Shown here: piece by piece, positions 6,347-13,706 of the stretch
How positions within the stretch are numbered: position 1 is the first letter of the stretch
Layout: each line of letters opens with the position of its first letter
DNA from: Pseudomonadota bacterium
GTDB lineage: Bacteria > Pseudomonadota > Alphaproteobacteria > Rhizobiales > Hyphomicrobiaceae
NCBI GenBank assembly: GCA_023428365.1
Contig: JAEYYQ010000121.1
Location: 1-14,982 of the forward strand
DNA: 14,982 bases
Direction of reading: 5' to 3'
Notes under the pieces: generated by a model
The model's database searches: none
What the model was told of the DNA's origin: nothing
The model's input: only the letters and a program-made list of their open reading frames with translations
Program-made: the position numbers and the translations under genes

Positions 6347-7617
6347 TGCGCGCCCTGGTCGTCGGCGTCCTGCTTGCTGTTTGGGGTTTATCTCTGGCAG
6401 CACGGACACCGGCTACCGCGGCAACGATTTCCATTTCGTGCGGTGCGCTTGGGGTCGAGCTTCAATTATGTACCGAAGCTGTTGAAGACTGGCAGCGTAA
6501 GACCGGCCATACCGTACGTATCATCACCACGCCGAACTCGTCTACGGATCGGTTGGCGCTGTATTTGCAGATGCTGGCGTCCGGTGCAGACGATATTGAT
6601 GTCCTGCAGATCGACGTCGTATGGGCCGGCGTTTTTTCCAGTCATCTCACGGACCTCCGGCCTTATGTCGGGGATGCGCCCGCAGCTCACTTTCCTGCAC
6701 TGATCGAGAACGACACCATCGATGGCCGCTTGGTCGCCATGCCATGGTGGACGGATGTTGGCGTGCTCTACTATCGCAAAGATCTGCTGGAACGACACGG
6801 ATTCTCACCGCCGCGAACGTGGCAGGAAATGACGGCGACAGCGAAAGAGATTCAGGTTTCGGAGCGTGAGAGTGGAAACGCGCGGTTGTGGGGCTTTGTC
6901 TTTCAAGGCAAGGCCTATGAGGGACTGACCTGCAACGCGCTGGAATGGATCGATTCCTTTGGCGGCGGAACGATTGTCGATGCCGAAGGCCGGATCACGA
7001 TAAATAACAAGCGAGCCGTGGAAGCCTTGGCGCTTGCCGGGAGTTGGGTCGGCGATATCTCTCCCAGAGGCGTGCTGAACTACGATGAAGAATCTGCTCG
7101 GGGTGTGTTCCAGACGGGCAATGCGGTGTTCATGCGCAATTGGCCCTACGCCTGGGCTTTGTCGCAGAGTGCGGATAGTCCGGTGCGCGACAAAGTCGGC
7201 GTCATGGCGTTGCCGCGTGGCGGATCGGATGGCAAAGGATCGGGAACCCTTGGCGGATGGCACCTCGCCGTGTCGCGCTACTCCAAGCACCCCAAAGAGG
7301 CTGCTGATCTGGTCGCATTTCTGACCAGCGCCGCGCAGCAGAAGAAGCGAGCAATCGCGGCGTCCTACAATCCGACGATTCCGGCGCTGTACGACGACCC
7401 AGAAATTCTCGCGGCTAATCCATTTTTTCGCAATTTGCTCGACCCACTGCGTAACGCCGCGGCGCGACCCTCGCGAATTGCTGGTCCCCATTACAATCGC
7501 CTGTCGAGCGATGTCTGGAGAGCGGCGCATGACATACTGGCGGGTGCTCCCGCTGCGGCGCGTATTGATCAACTGACGGAGGAATTGGATCGGCTGAAAT
7601 ACAGGGCGGGATGGTGA
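6343..7617 (+). CDS. ggtB: ABC sugar-binding protein, probable glucosylglycerol binding
   Basis: A periplasmic family-1 solute-binding protein of 424 residues. The N-terminus has a Sec signal (MMRALVVGVLLAVWGLSLAA, likely cut after about ATAA near residue 27). Mature motifs resemble binding proteins for trehalose, maltose and alpha-glucosides: DIDVLQIDVVWAG, a PWWTDVGVLYYRKDLLE stretch, FQGKAYEGLTCNALEWI and GTLGGWHLAVS. The start chosen overlaps the ggpS stop (ATGA), with a second ATG directly after. There is no good ribosome site, so translation is probably coupled to ggpS. Its place behind ggpS and before two permeases and an ATPase suggests it binds glucosylglycerol, as GgtB does in Synechocystis. 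Trehalose or sucrose are plausible additional ligands, as reported for the Ggt system. No lipobox is seen, so it should be soluble. Confidence 0.85.
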   Translation: MMRALVVGVLLAVWGLSLAARTPATAATISISCGALGVELQLCTEAVEDWQRKTGHTVRIITTPNSSTDRLALYLQMLASGADDIDVLQIDVVWAGVFSSHLTDLRPYVGDAPAAHFPALIENDTIDGRLVAMPWWTDVGVLYYRKDLLERHGFSPPRTWQEMTATAKEIQVSERESGNARLWGFVFQGKAYEGLTCNALEWIDSFGGGTIVDAEGRITINNKRAVEALALAGSWVGDISPRGVLNYDEESARGVFQTGNAVFMRNWPYAWALSQSADSPVRDKVGVMALPRGGSDGKGSGTLGGWHLAVSRYSKHPKEAADLVAFLTSAAQQKKRAIAASYNPTIPALYDDPEILAANPFFRNLLDPLRNAAARPSRIAGPHYNRLSSDVWRAAHDILAGAPAAARIDQLTEELDRLKYRAGW

Positions 7618-8540
7618 TGAGCAGAAATCGTACCATCTCATCCGAACGTACGCGCGCCGCTTGGTTGTTTCTGACGCTGATGCTTGTCATCCTTCTCATC
7701 GTTGCGGTCTGGCCCCTGGCGCGCACGATCTACTTCAGTTTCACGAACGCAACGCTAGTCGATATGAGCCGTTACAGCTTTGTCGGCCTGTCCAACTATC
7801 TAACCTACGACAATGGGCGATGGTACGGCGTGCTGAGTGATCCGCAGTGGCTCAGGGCACTGCAGAATACGCTGATTTTCGCAGGCATTTCCGTAACTCT
7901 GGAGACGATCCTTGGTGTGCTGATTGCCGTTCTGCTCACGCTTAGCTTTCCCGGTCGCGGTCTGATGCGTGCCGCGATGTTGGTTCCGTGGGCCATCCCG
8001 ACTGTGGTGTCGGCCAAGATGTGGGGCTGGATGCTCAACGACCAGTTCGGCGTCATCAACGATGCTCTGTTGAAGCTCGGCATCATCTCTGAACCCGTGG
8101 CGTGGCTCGCGGACCCAACGCTGTCCATGGCCTCGATCATTCTGGTCGATGTCTGGAAGACAACGCCGTTCGTCGCGTTGTTGGCGTTGGCTGCGCTGCA
8201 AATGGTGCCAAAAGATTGTTACGAGGCCGCGCGCGTGGATGGCATCCATCCGCTGCGGGTTTTCTTTCAGGTGACGCTGCCGCTGATCGGCCCAGCATTG
8301 GCTGTGGCCGTAATTTTCCGCCTGCTCGATGCGATGCGGATGTTCGATCTCGTTTACATCATGACCGGCGCGACGGACGCGACCATGACCTTGTCGGTTT
8401 TTGCTCAGCGCGAGCTGGTTGGCTTTCAGGATGTCGGCTACGGCTCAGCCGTTTCCACACTGGTTTTCTTCATCATCGCTCTGCTGACGGTGCTTTATAC
8501 GATGGCCATGCGCCTCGACCTGGATGGGAGACGGCGATGA
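7617..8540 (+). CDS. ggtC: ABC sugar permease, MalF type
   Basis: A 307-residue inner-membrane permease of the MalF/UgpA type, with about six hydrophobic segments (first at about 16-35, others near 90-110, 120-140, 170-195, 225-250 and 280-300). The EAA loop that contacts the ATPase reads YEAARVDGIHPLRVFF at about 202-217. FTNATL and FVGLSNY are typical of this group. The ATG at 7617 overlaps the ggtB stop as TGATG and has GGGCGGG six bases upstream; an in-frame ATG at 7611 would add two residues. It should form the channel with the next gene's product. Substrate is inferred from the operon. Confidence 0.87.
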   Translation: MSRNRTISSERTRAAWLFLTLMLVILLIVAVWPLARTIYFSFTNATLVDMSRYSFVGLSNYLTYDNGRWYGVLSDPQWLRALQNTLIFAGISVTLETILGVLIAVLLTLSFPGRGLMRAAMLVPWAIPTVVSAKMWGWMLNDQFGVINDALLKLGIISEPVAWLADPTLSMASIILVDVWKTTPFVALLALAALQMVPKDCYEAARVDGIHPLRVFFQVTLPLIGPALAVAVIFRLLDAMRMFDLVYIMTGATDATMTLSVFAQRELVGFQDVGYGSAVSTLVFFIIALLTVLYTMAMRLDLDGRRR

Positions 8541-9364
8541 CACGGCTGCTGAAGAGCGCGGGATTGACGCTCGCTTGCCTCGCTCTCGCGATTTTTCTTC
8601 TGTTTCCGCTCTATTACGCGGTGTTGACGTCGTTCAAGTCGGGATCGGAGCTGTTTCGTGTTTCGTATTGGCCGTCTGAGATCAATTTCGCGAATTATAC
8701 GCGAATATGGGACGAGCAGAATTTCGCGCGCAATATTTTGAACTCCGTCATCGTCGCGACGTGCGTTGTGATCCTGTCGCTGGCGGTGGCGCTGACGGCG
8801 GCATTTGCGTTGGGGCGGGTCCGATTTACTGGACGTAAAACGTTCCTTTACATGGTTCTTGCCATTTCCATGTTTCCGCAGGTCGCGGTGCTGTCCGGTC
8901 TGTTCGAAGTGATCCGCGTCCTCGGGCTCTATAACAATCTCGCCAGCCTGATCTTCTCCTACATGATCTTCACGCTACCCTTCACAGTCTGGGTTCTGAC
9001 GACATTCATGCGCGATTTACCCTCGGAGATCGAGGAGGCGGCGATCATGGATGGTCTTAGCCCGTTGGTGATCGTCACGCGCATCTTCATGCCGTTGATG
9101 GCGCCGGCGATGGCCGCGACAGGTCTGCTCGCGTTCATTGCGGCATGGAATGAGTTTCTGTTCGCGCTGACGTTCACGCTGTCGAATGATCAGCGTACGG
9201 TGCCGGTGGCCATCGCACTGATCACGGGGGCAAGCGAATACGAGCTGCCGTGGGGGAATATCATGGCGGCGTCCGTGATCGTGACGCTCCCATTGATGGC
9301 GCTCGTTCTGGTGTTTCAGCGCCGACTTGTCGCCGGTCTCACGGCCGGTGCGGTGAAGGGATAG
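8537..9364 (+). CDS. ggtD: ABC sugar permease, MalG type
   Basis: A 275-residue inner-membrane permease of the MalG type. The first membrane segment is at about residues 8-32, with others near 70-92, 104-125, 135-157, 190-212 and 245-262. The EAA loop is EIEEAAIMDGLSPLVI at about 164-179, followed by the usual FMPLMAPAMAA. The ATG at 8537 overlaps the ggtC stop as ATGA, with GGGAG six bases upstream. The same frame is open for 145 codons upstream, but that part lies inside ggtC and is not coding. It partners GgtC and the following ATPase. Confidence 0.88.
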   Translation: MTRLLKSAGLTLACLALAIFLLFPLYYAVLTSFKSGSELFRVSYWPSEINFANYTRIWDEQNFARNILNSVIVATCVVILSLAVALTAAFALGRVRFTGRKTFLYMVLAISMFPQVAVLSGLFEVIRVLGLYNNLASLIFSYMIFTLPFTVWVLTTFMRDLPSEIEEAAIMDGLSPLVIVTRIFMPLMAPAMAATGLLAFIAAWNEFLFALTFTLSNDQRTVPVAIALITGASEYELPWGNIMAASVIVTLPLMALVLVFQRRLVAGLTAGAVKG

Positions 9365-9367
9365 TCG

Positions 9368-10426
9368 ATGGCGGGCGTGCGACTGGTAAATTTGACCAAA
9401 AGCTTCGGCAAAACCCAGGTCATCGGCGATATCACCCTCGACATTACTGACGGCGAGTTCGTTGTAATTGTCGGGCCGTCGGGCTGCGGAAAATCGACGT
9501 TGCTACGCCTGATCGCAGGGCTGGAAGAATCCACGTCCGGAGCGATTTGGATCGGAGACGAGGACGTAACGCATCGGCCGCCCACCAAACGCGGCGTGTC
9601 GATGGTCTTCCAGACCTACGCCCTCTACCCGCACATGGATGCGTACCGGAATATTTCGTTTGGTCTTCAGATGTCGGGAGCGACGGGAGACACCGTTGCG
9701 CAGCGCGTGCAGCGTGCCGCCGAGATGCTGCAGATTACAGATCTGCTACACCGCAAGCCGCGCGAGCTTTCCGGCGGACAACGGCAGCGGGTTGCCATCG
9801 CGCGTGCCATTGTGCGTGAGCCAAAAGTGTTCCTGTTCGATGAGCCGCTCTCGAATCTCGACACGGCCCTTCGCGTCCAAACCCGCCTCGAAATTGCACG
9901 CCTGCACGACAAGCTGTCGTCGACGATGATTTATGTCACGCATGATCAGCAGGAAGCCATGACGCTGGCCAATCGCATCGTGCTGCTGAACAAGGGGCGC
10001 ATCGAGCAGGTCGGCACGCCAGAAGATCTCTATCGCCGGCCCGCGACTCGATTTGCCGCTGAATTCATCGGATCACCGGTGATGAATTTCTTGCCGGCCC
10101 ACATTGAAGGCGGGCAATTGACCTTACCGTCCGGCGAGACGCTGCCGGTCGCCACGCATTACAATGGTTCAGTCGATATCGGGGTGCGCCCGGAAAATGT
10201 TTCCATGGCCGAGATAGACGAGCGGGGAGCCGTGCGCGCCCGGGTGCTTCACGTTGAAGATCTGGGAGAGGCCCGCATCATTCATGCGACGCTAGCAGAC
10301 GGAGGCGCACTGGCCCTCCGCTATCCCGCCGACATGCCTGCGCCCCGTAAGGGTGACAATATCGCGGTACGACTCGATGCGCAGCGATTGCATGTCTTCG
10401 GGAAAGACGGTTTGCGCATTCCATAA
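9368..10426 (+). CDS. ggtA: Sugar ABC transporter ATPase (MalK/UgpC type)
   Basis: The ATP-hydrolysing subunit of the importer, 352 residues. Walker A GPSGCGKST is at 36-44, Q-loop Q82, signature LSGGQ at 134-138, Walker B FLFDEP at 155-160, D-loop SNLD at 162-165 and switch H192. After about residue 235 comes a TOBE-type regulatory domain (VDIGVRPENVSM), as in MalK, UgpC and MsmK. The start is three bases after the ggtD stop, with AAGGGA upstream. Having its own ATPase makes this a complete importer; in Synechocystis the corresponding ggtA lies apart from ggtBCD. ATPases of this type can be shared by several sugar importers, so a wider role is possible. Confidence 0.92.
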   Translation: MAGVRLVNLTKSFGKTQVIGDITLDITDGEFVVIVGPSGCGKSTLLRLIAGLEESTSGAIWIGDEDVTHRPPTKRGVSMVFQTYALYPHMDAYRNISFGLQMSGATGDTVAQRVQRAAEMLQITDLLHRKPRELSGGQRQRVAIARAIVREPKVFLFDEPLSNLDTALRVQTRLEIARLHDKLSSTMIYVTHDQQEAMTLANRIVLLNKGRIEQVGTPEDLYRRPATRFAAEFIGSPVMNFLPAHIEGGQLTLPSGETLPVATHYNGSVDIGVRPENVSMAEIDERGAVRARVLHVEDLGEARIIHATLADGGALALRYPADMPAPRKGDNIAVRLDAQRLHVFGKDGLRIP

Positions 10427-10427
10427 T

Positions 10428-10454
10428 GCCCACGGTTGCGCACTCGCCGTGGGC
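10428..10454. terminator. GC-rich hairpin after ggtA, between convergent genes
   Basis: GCCCACGG and CCGTGGGC form a perfect 8-base stem around an 11-base loop, starting two bases after the ggtA stop and ending 12 bases before the azlD stop. No T-run follows on either strand (TTCAAC on plus, ATTATG on minus), so it is not a textbook intrinsic terminator. Position between convergent operons still makes it the probable shared 3' end. Confidence 0.6.
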
Positions 10455-10465
10455 TTCAACACACA

Positions 10466-10771
10466 TCACAGCAGGGTCATGGACCATGCCGAAGCAATCG
10501 CCATTCCGGTCAACATCGCCCAAAGGGCGCTTGTCGAGCGCAGCATGATCAAGGCGGTTACGGCGACGACAGCGGCTTCTCGCAATCCGCCATTCGCGAG
10601 CATGGAAGCAGCGAGCGCCGCGATCACCGAGACAGATAGCTTGTCGAAAAAACGCATGAGAAGCGGCGACATCTCAACCCTGCTCATCAGCAGCGGACCG
10701 GAAACGCGGCTGACAAGAGTAATGCCGGCGATCAGCAGGATGGCCATCGACGCGGATAGATCACTCGGCAT
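10466..10771 (-). CDS. azlD: AzlD family branched-chain amino acid transport subunit
   Basis: A small membrane protein of 101 residues with about four hydrophobic segments, matching AzlD in size and pattern (ILLIAGITLVSRVSGPLL near the start; FFDKLSVSVIAALAASML in the middle). AzlD works with AzlC to export branched-chain amino acids, and in some bacteria gives resistance to 4-azaleucine. I chose the ATG at 10771, which overlaps the azlC end by 11 bases. A TTG at 10789 would add six residues. No clear ribosome site is seen, so translation is likely coupled to azlC. Confidence 0.82.
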   Translation of the reverse strand: MPSDLSASMAILLIAGITLVSRVSGPLLMSRVEMSPLLMRFFDKLSVSVIAALAASMLANGGLREAAVVAVTALIMLRSTSALWAMLTGMAIASAWSMTLL

Positions 10772-11486
10772 GAAATAGAGTACCCGCAACGCCGCCCGCT
10801 AATCCAGCGACGACAATATTCCAGCCCGAAGGCAGCCACTCCAGTGACAGTACGGCGGCGAATGCTGCAACAACCACTGAGATGACGGAGGTTATTTCCT
10901 TCGTCTGGCCCATGACGGTCGCCGCGAAGAAACAGAGCATCACAACATCCAGCCCATAAATCGCGGGATTGCCGATAAGTGATCCTCCGAAGGCCCCCAA
11001 AGTGGTTCCGATAATCCAGTTCACCCACAGAATGAGGCCCCCTCCGAGAAGGAGGCCGACGTCGCGCTCGCCAGATTTCAGAGCTGGTTGGGTGTCGGCG
11101 AAGTTTGGATCGCTCAAATAGCTCATTGCGAGAATTCTTTGTCGGAACGGAAGAGCGTTTACCCACGGAGACAACGCTGCTCCCATGACAACATGACGGG
11201 CGTTCACGGCGAGAACAATCAGTGTCAGGGATCCAAAAGCGATAGGATCGCGCCACAAATCCAGCGACGCAAACTGTGCCATTCCGGAGAAAATGATAAC
11301 GCTCATTATGATGACTTGGTGGGCCGCCAGTCCTTTTTCGACGGCTGCTGCACCGAAGGCAATTCCGAACGGGATGCCGAAAATTGCAATTGGAAAAATT
11401 CTTCGCACGCCACGCGATACGCCATCGATGGTCAGCACAATTTGCTTGCCGGAAAGCACGGTGGGATCCTTGGAGTGTCTAACCAT
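10761..11486 (-). CDS. azlC: AzlC family branched-chain amino acid exporter subunit
   Basis: The large subunit of the AzlCD exporter, about 241 residues in the inner membrane. FPIAIFGIPFGIAFGAAAVEKGL, FSGMAQFASLDLW and NARHVVMGAAL are typical of AzlC (GxxxA membrane segments, then the (S/A)GxxQF motif). The frame is open further upstream to a TTG at 11522, but that TTG is part of a TTGACA -35 sequence, so I reject it as a start. The ATG at 11486 lies at the predicted transcription start, which would make the message leaderless. A GTG at 11459 has a good AAGGA seven bases upstream and would give 232 residues, so it is a real alternative. azlD overlaps its 3' end. The CGNR protein gene is divergent and may regulate it. 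Confidence 0.85.
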   Translation of the reverse strand: MVRHSKDPTVLSGKQIVLTIDGVSRGVRRIFPIAIFGIPFGIAFGAAAVEKGLAAHQVIIMSVIIFSGMAQFASLDLWRDPIAFGSLTLIVLAVNARHVVMGAALSPWVNALPFRQRILAMSYLSDPNFADTQPALKSGERDVGLLLGGGLILWVNWIIGTTLGAFGGSLIGNPAIYGLDVVMLCFFAATVMGQTKEITSVISVVVAAFAAVLSLEWLPSGWNIVVAGLAGGVAGTLFHAE

Positions 11487-11493
11487 AGCACGA

Positions 11494-11522
11494 GTTAGAC
11501 AATGCGGCGACTTGTGTGTCAA
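11494..11522 (-). promoter_or_regulatory. Predicted azlC promoter
   Basis: On the minus strand TTGACA (perfect -35, 11522-11517) is followed after 17 bases by TCTAAC (4 of 6 for -10, 11499-11494). The start point would fall at about 11488-11486, at the A of the azlC ATG. Spacing and hexamers are good enough to favour a real promoter. Confidence 0.6.
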
Positions 11523-11541
11523 CCCCTGAAGGGGTTAGAAT
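11512..11541 (+). promoter_or_regulatory. Predicted promoter of the CGNR gene
   Basis: TAGAAT (5 of 6 for -10) at 11536-11541 lies 18 bases after TTGTGT (3 of 6 for -35). The start point would fall at about 11548, the A of the gene's ATG. The lack of any ribosome site before that ATG fits a leaderless message. The weak -35 makes this less certain than the azlC promoter. Confidence 0.45.
11521..11536. promoter_or_regulatory. 16-base palindrome between the divergent promoters
   Basis: AACCCCTGAAGGGGTT has perfect 7-base arms around GA. It overlaps the azlC -35 by two bases and fills most of the spacer of the CGNR promoter, touching its -10. A protein bound here would block both promoters, so it is a good operator candidate, with the CGNR protein itself as a possible ligand. 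As RNA it would not be transcribed from either predicted start. Confidence 0.55.
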
Positions 11542-11547
11542 TCAGTC

Positions 11548-12090
11548 ATGACATATAGCAACAGCCATCCTGTGCGACTGGTGGGCGGACGACTGGCGAT
11601 CGATTTCCTCAACACGGCCGATTGGTGTGCTGACGGAACTGTCGCTCGTGAGTGGATGGAAAGTCTCGCCGATGTGAACGTCTGGTTGCGGGCTGTTGGT
11701 CTGCCGAAGGCGTCCCCGCCGCGATCGATCCGTGGTCTTCATGCGTTTCGCAACGAATTGCGTCAGATCTTTCTGGGGCAGCCACATGCAGCATCGTCCG
11801 AACTTCAGGCGCATTTGCGTCGACTTCGGATCGATCCTGAAGACATAATAGCCGGTTTACGTCGGGAACCTGCGCTCGGACTTATTACCTTGTCGGCGCT
11901 GTCTATTCTGAGTGATCCTAAGGAAATGGGACGCATCAAAACGTGTCCCGGCAAGGATTGCGGATGGATGTTTCTCGACGAAACAAAGAACGCACGACGG
12001 AAATGGTGCGCGATGGAACTTTGCGGAAATCGCGCCAAAGCCTCGCGAAACTATGAGAGAAGGGTGCGATCGCACCTTGGCTCTAGATAA
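11548..12090 (+). CDS. CGNR zinc-finger protein with ABATE domain
   Basis: A 180-residue protein with two parts. The N-terminal ABATE-like domain opens with VRLVGGRLAIDFLNTADW (about 9-26), the usual entry of this family. The C-terminal CGNR zinc finger (about 135-175) has CPGKDCGWMFLDETKN, then RRKWCAMELCGNRAKASRNYERR, giving four cysteine ligands and the CGNR motif. Such proteins are thought to bind nucleic acid and act as stress-linked or local transcription regulators, but few have been studied. It is divergent from azlCD with a 61-base gap, the usual position for a local regulator. No Shine-Dalgarno site precedes the ATG. Near its end, at 12063-12076, is a perfect palindrome GGTGCGATCGCACC. 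Family assignment is firm; target is inferred. Confidence 0.88.
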   Translation: MTYSNSHPVRLVGGRLAIDFLNTADWCADGTVAREWMESLADVNVWLRAVGLPKASPPRSIRGLHAFRNELRQIFLGQPHAASSELQAHLRRLRIDPEDIIAGLRREPALGLITLSALSILSDPKEMGRIKTCPGKDCGWMFLDETKNARRKWCAMELCGNRAKASRNYERRVRSHLGSR

Positions 12091-12114
12091 AGATTCGTGA
12101 CGCTGCCGTATTCT

Positions 12115-12882
12115 CTACCGTCGAATTCCAGGGCTTTGCATCGGTAATCCGTCACCGCGCCATGCCAGATAGAGCTCAAGCGCGAGATATTCGGGCGCTC
12201 CGTAGTCGAGCACATCCGCCCGGACGCCGAGACTGCACGCCCTCAGGCGGCGATGTAACGAGCCTATGGTTTGCCATTCGAGTCTATACGCAGGCCATCC
12301 GTCAGCCTGCCCCTGACTGATAGTATCGCCGCGAAGGGTCTTGCCCCAATTCTCACTGTGACATTGACTGCAAGCGAGATTGAGCTGGCCCTGGCGTTGC
12401 GAATAAAGCGCTCGCCCCATTTCAAAGAACGGACGAGCAGAGCCGCTAATGGAAACGTGCCGAGGAACGCCACGAGATTGATAGGTAAGATAAGCCGTCA
12501 GCCCGAGCAACTCGTTGCTTTCATAGGCGAGGGCGGGAACCTGCATCTGATCGGTACGGCACGTATTGATGCGGCCTTCAAGATTGAGCAGGTTTCCCTT
12601 CGCATCAACCGCCGGATAGCGTGCAGCCACGCCCTTCATGCTTACAGTCGCATCCTGGTGGCAGCTTGCGCAGGATTTTCCTGCGGCACCTTCGGGCTGC
12701 CTCCACAATTTCGAGCCGCTTTCGACCCACAGCATCCCCGGGTTGGCGAATTCATCTGCTTGCAAACGCTGCGTCTCTTCGGATTGAAACTGGGCACCGG
12801 GTAGTGGCGGCGAAGGCCGATCGTCAGCGATGCTGGGCGTCATAGCCAGCGCGAAAAGCAGAACGGTAGTCCAACCGCGCAT
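12115..12882 (-). CDS. soxA: SoxA-type dihaem cytochrome c
   Basis: A periplasmic c-type cytochrome of 255 residues, in the size range of dihaem SoxA. The signal peptide is MRGWTTVLLFALAMTPSIA, cut before about residue 20. Haem sites are CASCH (C71, C74, H75) and CSQCH (C171, C174, H175), both intact. RRLRACSLGVRAD carries C216, matching the cysteine that ligates the active-site haem and receives the sulfur adduct in SoxAX. ATG at 12882 overlaps the soxZ stop as TGATG; an upstream in-frame ATG at 12939 lies inside soxZ and would place 19 non-signal residues in front. With SoxX it should form the c-type cytochrome that links a sulfur substrate to the carrier cysteine. It is the last gene of the cluster, 24 bases from the convergent CGNR gene. 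Confidence 0.9.
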   Translation of the reverse strand: MRGWTTVLLFALAMTPSIADDRPSPPLPGAQFQSEETQRLQADEFANPGMLWVESGSKLWRQPEGAAGKSCASCHQDATVSMKGVAARYPAVDAKGNLLNLEGRINTCRTDQMQVPALAYESNELLGLTAYLTYQSRGVPRHVSISGSARPFFEMGRALYSQRQGQLNLACSQCHSENWGKTLRGDTISQGQADGWPAYRLEWQTIGSLHRRLRACSLGVRADVLDYGAPEYLALELYLAWRGDGLPMQSPGIRR

Positions 12883-13205
12883 CAGGTAACCGTGAGTGGC
12901 CGCTGCTCGGTCGTTGTCTCGCCGCGATCGTCGGTCCACGCGAATACGATCTCGCCGCTCTCCGTCGCGGTCGTGGTGAAGGCGACATAGGGATTGGCCG
13001 AGACGCCGGGGAACATATCGGTGCGGAAGATCTCCTCGCCATTATAGGTGACGACGAACGCCGTAATAATGTGGCGCGGAATAGCAAGACCGCGATTGTC
13101 GCGGCGATAGCCGGTTTCCATTTCGTGCTGGATGATGGTCTTGATCTGAATGACCTCGCCCTTTTTGGCAGAGGCAGGCATCGCGATGCGTGTCGGCTGT
13201 GGCAT
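12882..13205 (-). CDS. soxZ: SoxZ sulfur carrier partner
   Basis: A 107-residue immunoglobulin-like protein that pairs with SoxY. RIAMPASAKKGEVIQIKTIIQHEMETGYRRD is the standard SoxZ N-terminal strand set (about 6-36), followed by IPRHIITAFVVTYNGEEIFRTDMFPGVSANPYVAF and a final ETTTEQRPLTV strand. It has no signal peptide, as usual: SoxZ is exported with SoxY through the Tat signal of SoxY. GGAGG about ten bases before the ATG overlaps the last codons of soxY, so the two are translationally linked. Confidence 0.92.
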   Translation of the reverse strand: MPQPTRIAMPASAKKGEVIQIKTIIQHEMETGYRRDNRGLAIPRHIITAFVVTYNGEEIFRTDMFPGVSANPYVAFTTTATESGEIVFAWTDDRGETTTEQRPLTVT

Positions 13206-13213
13206 GGCTTTCT

Positions 13214-13690
13214 TCAGCCTCCGTCAATGCAGGCTGCGATGGTAATGACGACATTTGCATCGCCGGACCAGAAGCTGCCGTCATTCATGGCGGCAATGGC
13301 GGTAACGCGTTGCGAGTCAGCAAGGCGAATGTTGGTGTTCACGGTGGGATTTGGGCCAGCTCGTGGAGACACGTGAAAGCGCACCACGGTCGTAATCCGA
13401 TTCAGCTCGGAGAAAATGTGGATGGCCTTGACGTGATCGGCCTCGGTCATCGGACTATCGACCGTCACCGCGAGTGAGACGATATTGCCGTTCTCCGCCA
13501 ACTCGGGCAGCACGAGGTTGACTCGTCCTGGAGCAATCGGGGCGCCGTTCGTCAGAGAATTGATTGCACTCGCCATTTCCTGAGGCGTTGCCTGTGCCGT
13601 GCCTGTGATTGGAAGACATGCAATGGCGATCGTGCCAGCGAGCACATTGCGCCGTGTCGGTTCTTCGCGCGAGGTTCTCGGCACCGTCAT
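13214..13690 (-). CDS. SoxY-related carrier with AACIDGG arm (not GGCGG)
   Basis: A 158-residue SoxY-like protein. The N-terminus has a Tat signal with twin arginines (TRRNVLAG, R13-R14) and a hydrophobic stretch to about residue 34. The middle (INSLTNGAPIAPGRVNLVLPELAENGNIVSLAVTVDSPM) is clear SoxY sequence. In true SoxY the swinging arm ends GGCGG, and its cysteine carries the sulfur chain. Here the end is TIAACIDGG: the cysteine (C154) is present but has two bulky neighbours, lacks the flexible glycines before it, and is four residues from the end instead of two. This matches the paralogue group I know as the SoxY-related AACIE-arm family. The substrate may thus differ from thiosulfate. 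The start ATG has only GAAGA nearby; soxX ends 16 bases upstream. Confidence 0.87.
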   Translation of the reverse strand: MTVPRTSREEPTRRNVLAGTIAIACLPITGTAQATPQEMASAINSLTNGAPIAPGRVNLVLPELAENGNIVSLAVTVDSPMTEADHVKAIHIFSELNRITTVVRFHVSPRAGPNPTVNTNIRLADSQRVTAIAAMNDGSFWSGDANVVITIAACIDGG

Positions 13691-13706
13691 TCTTCGCTGT
13701 CCATTT

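Noticed and set aside
8102..8536. Long open frame inside ggtC preceding ggtD
   Set aside because: It is out-of-frame sequence within the ggtC gene; the ggtD start at 8537 has an ATGA overlap and a ribosome site.
11487..11522. TTG at 11522 as the azlC start
   Set aside because: The TTG is the first half of a perfect TTGACA -35 element with a -10 17 bases on; the added residues lack AzlC character.
12063..12076. Perfect palindrome GGTGCGATCGCACC, containing the cyanobacterial HIP1 octamer GCGATCGC
   Set aside because: Single occurrence inside the CGNR coding region. A GC-rich genome yields this by chance, and no T-run follows to make it a terminator.
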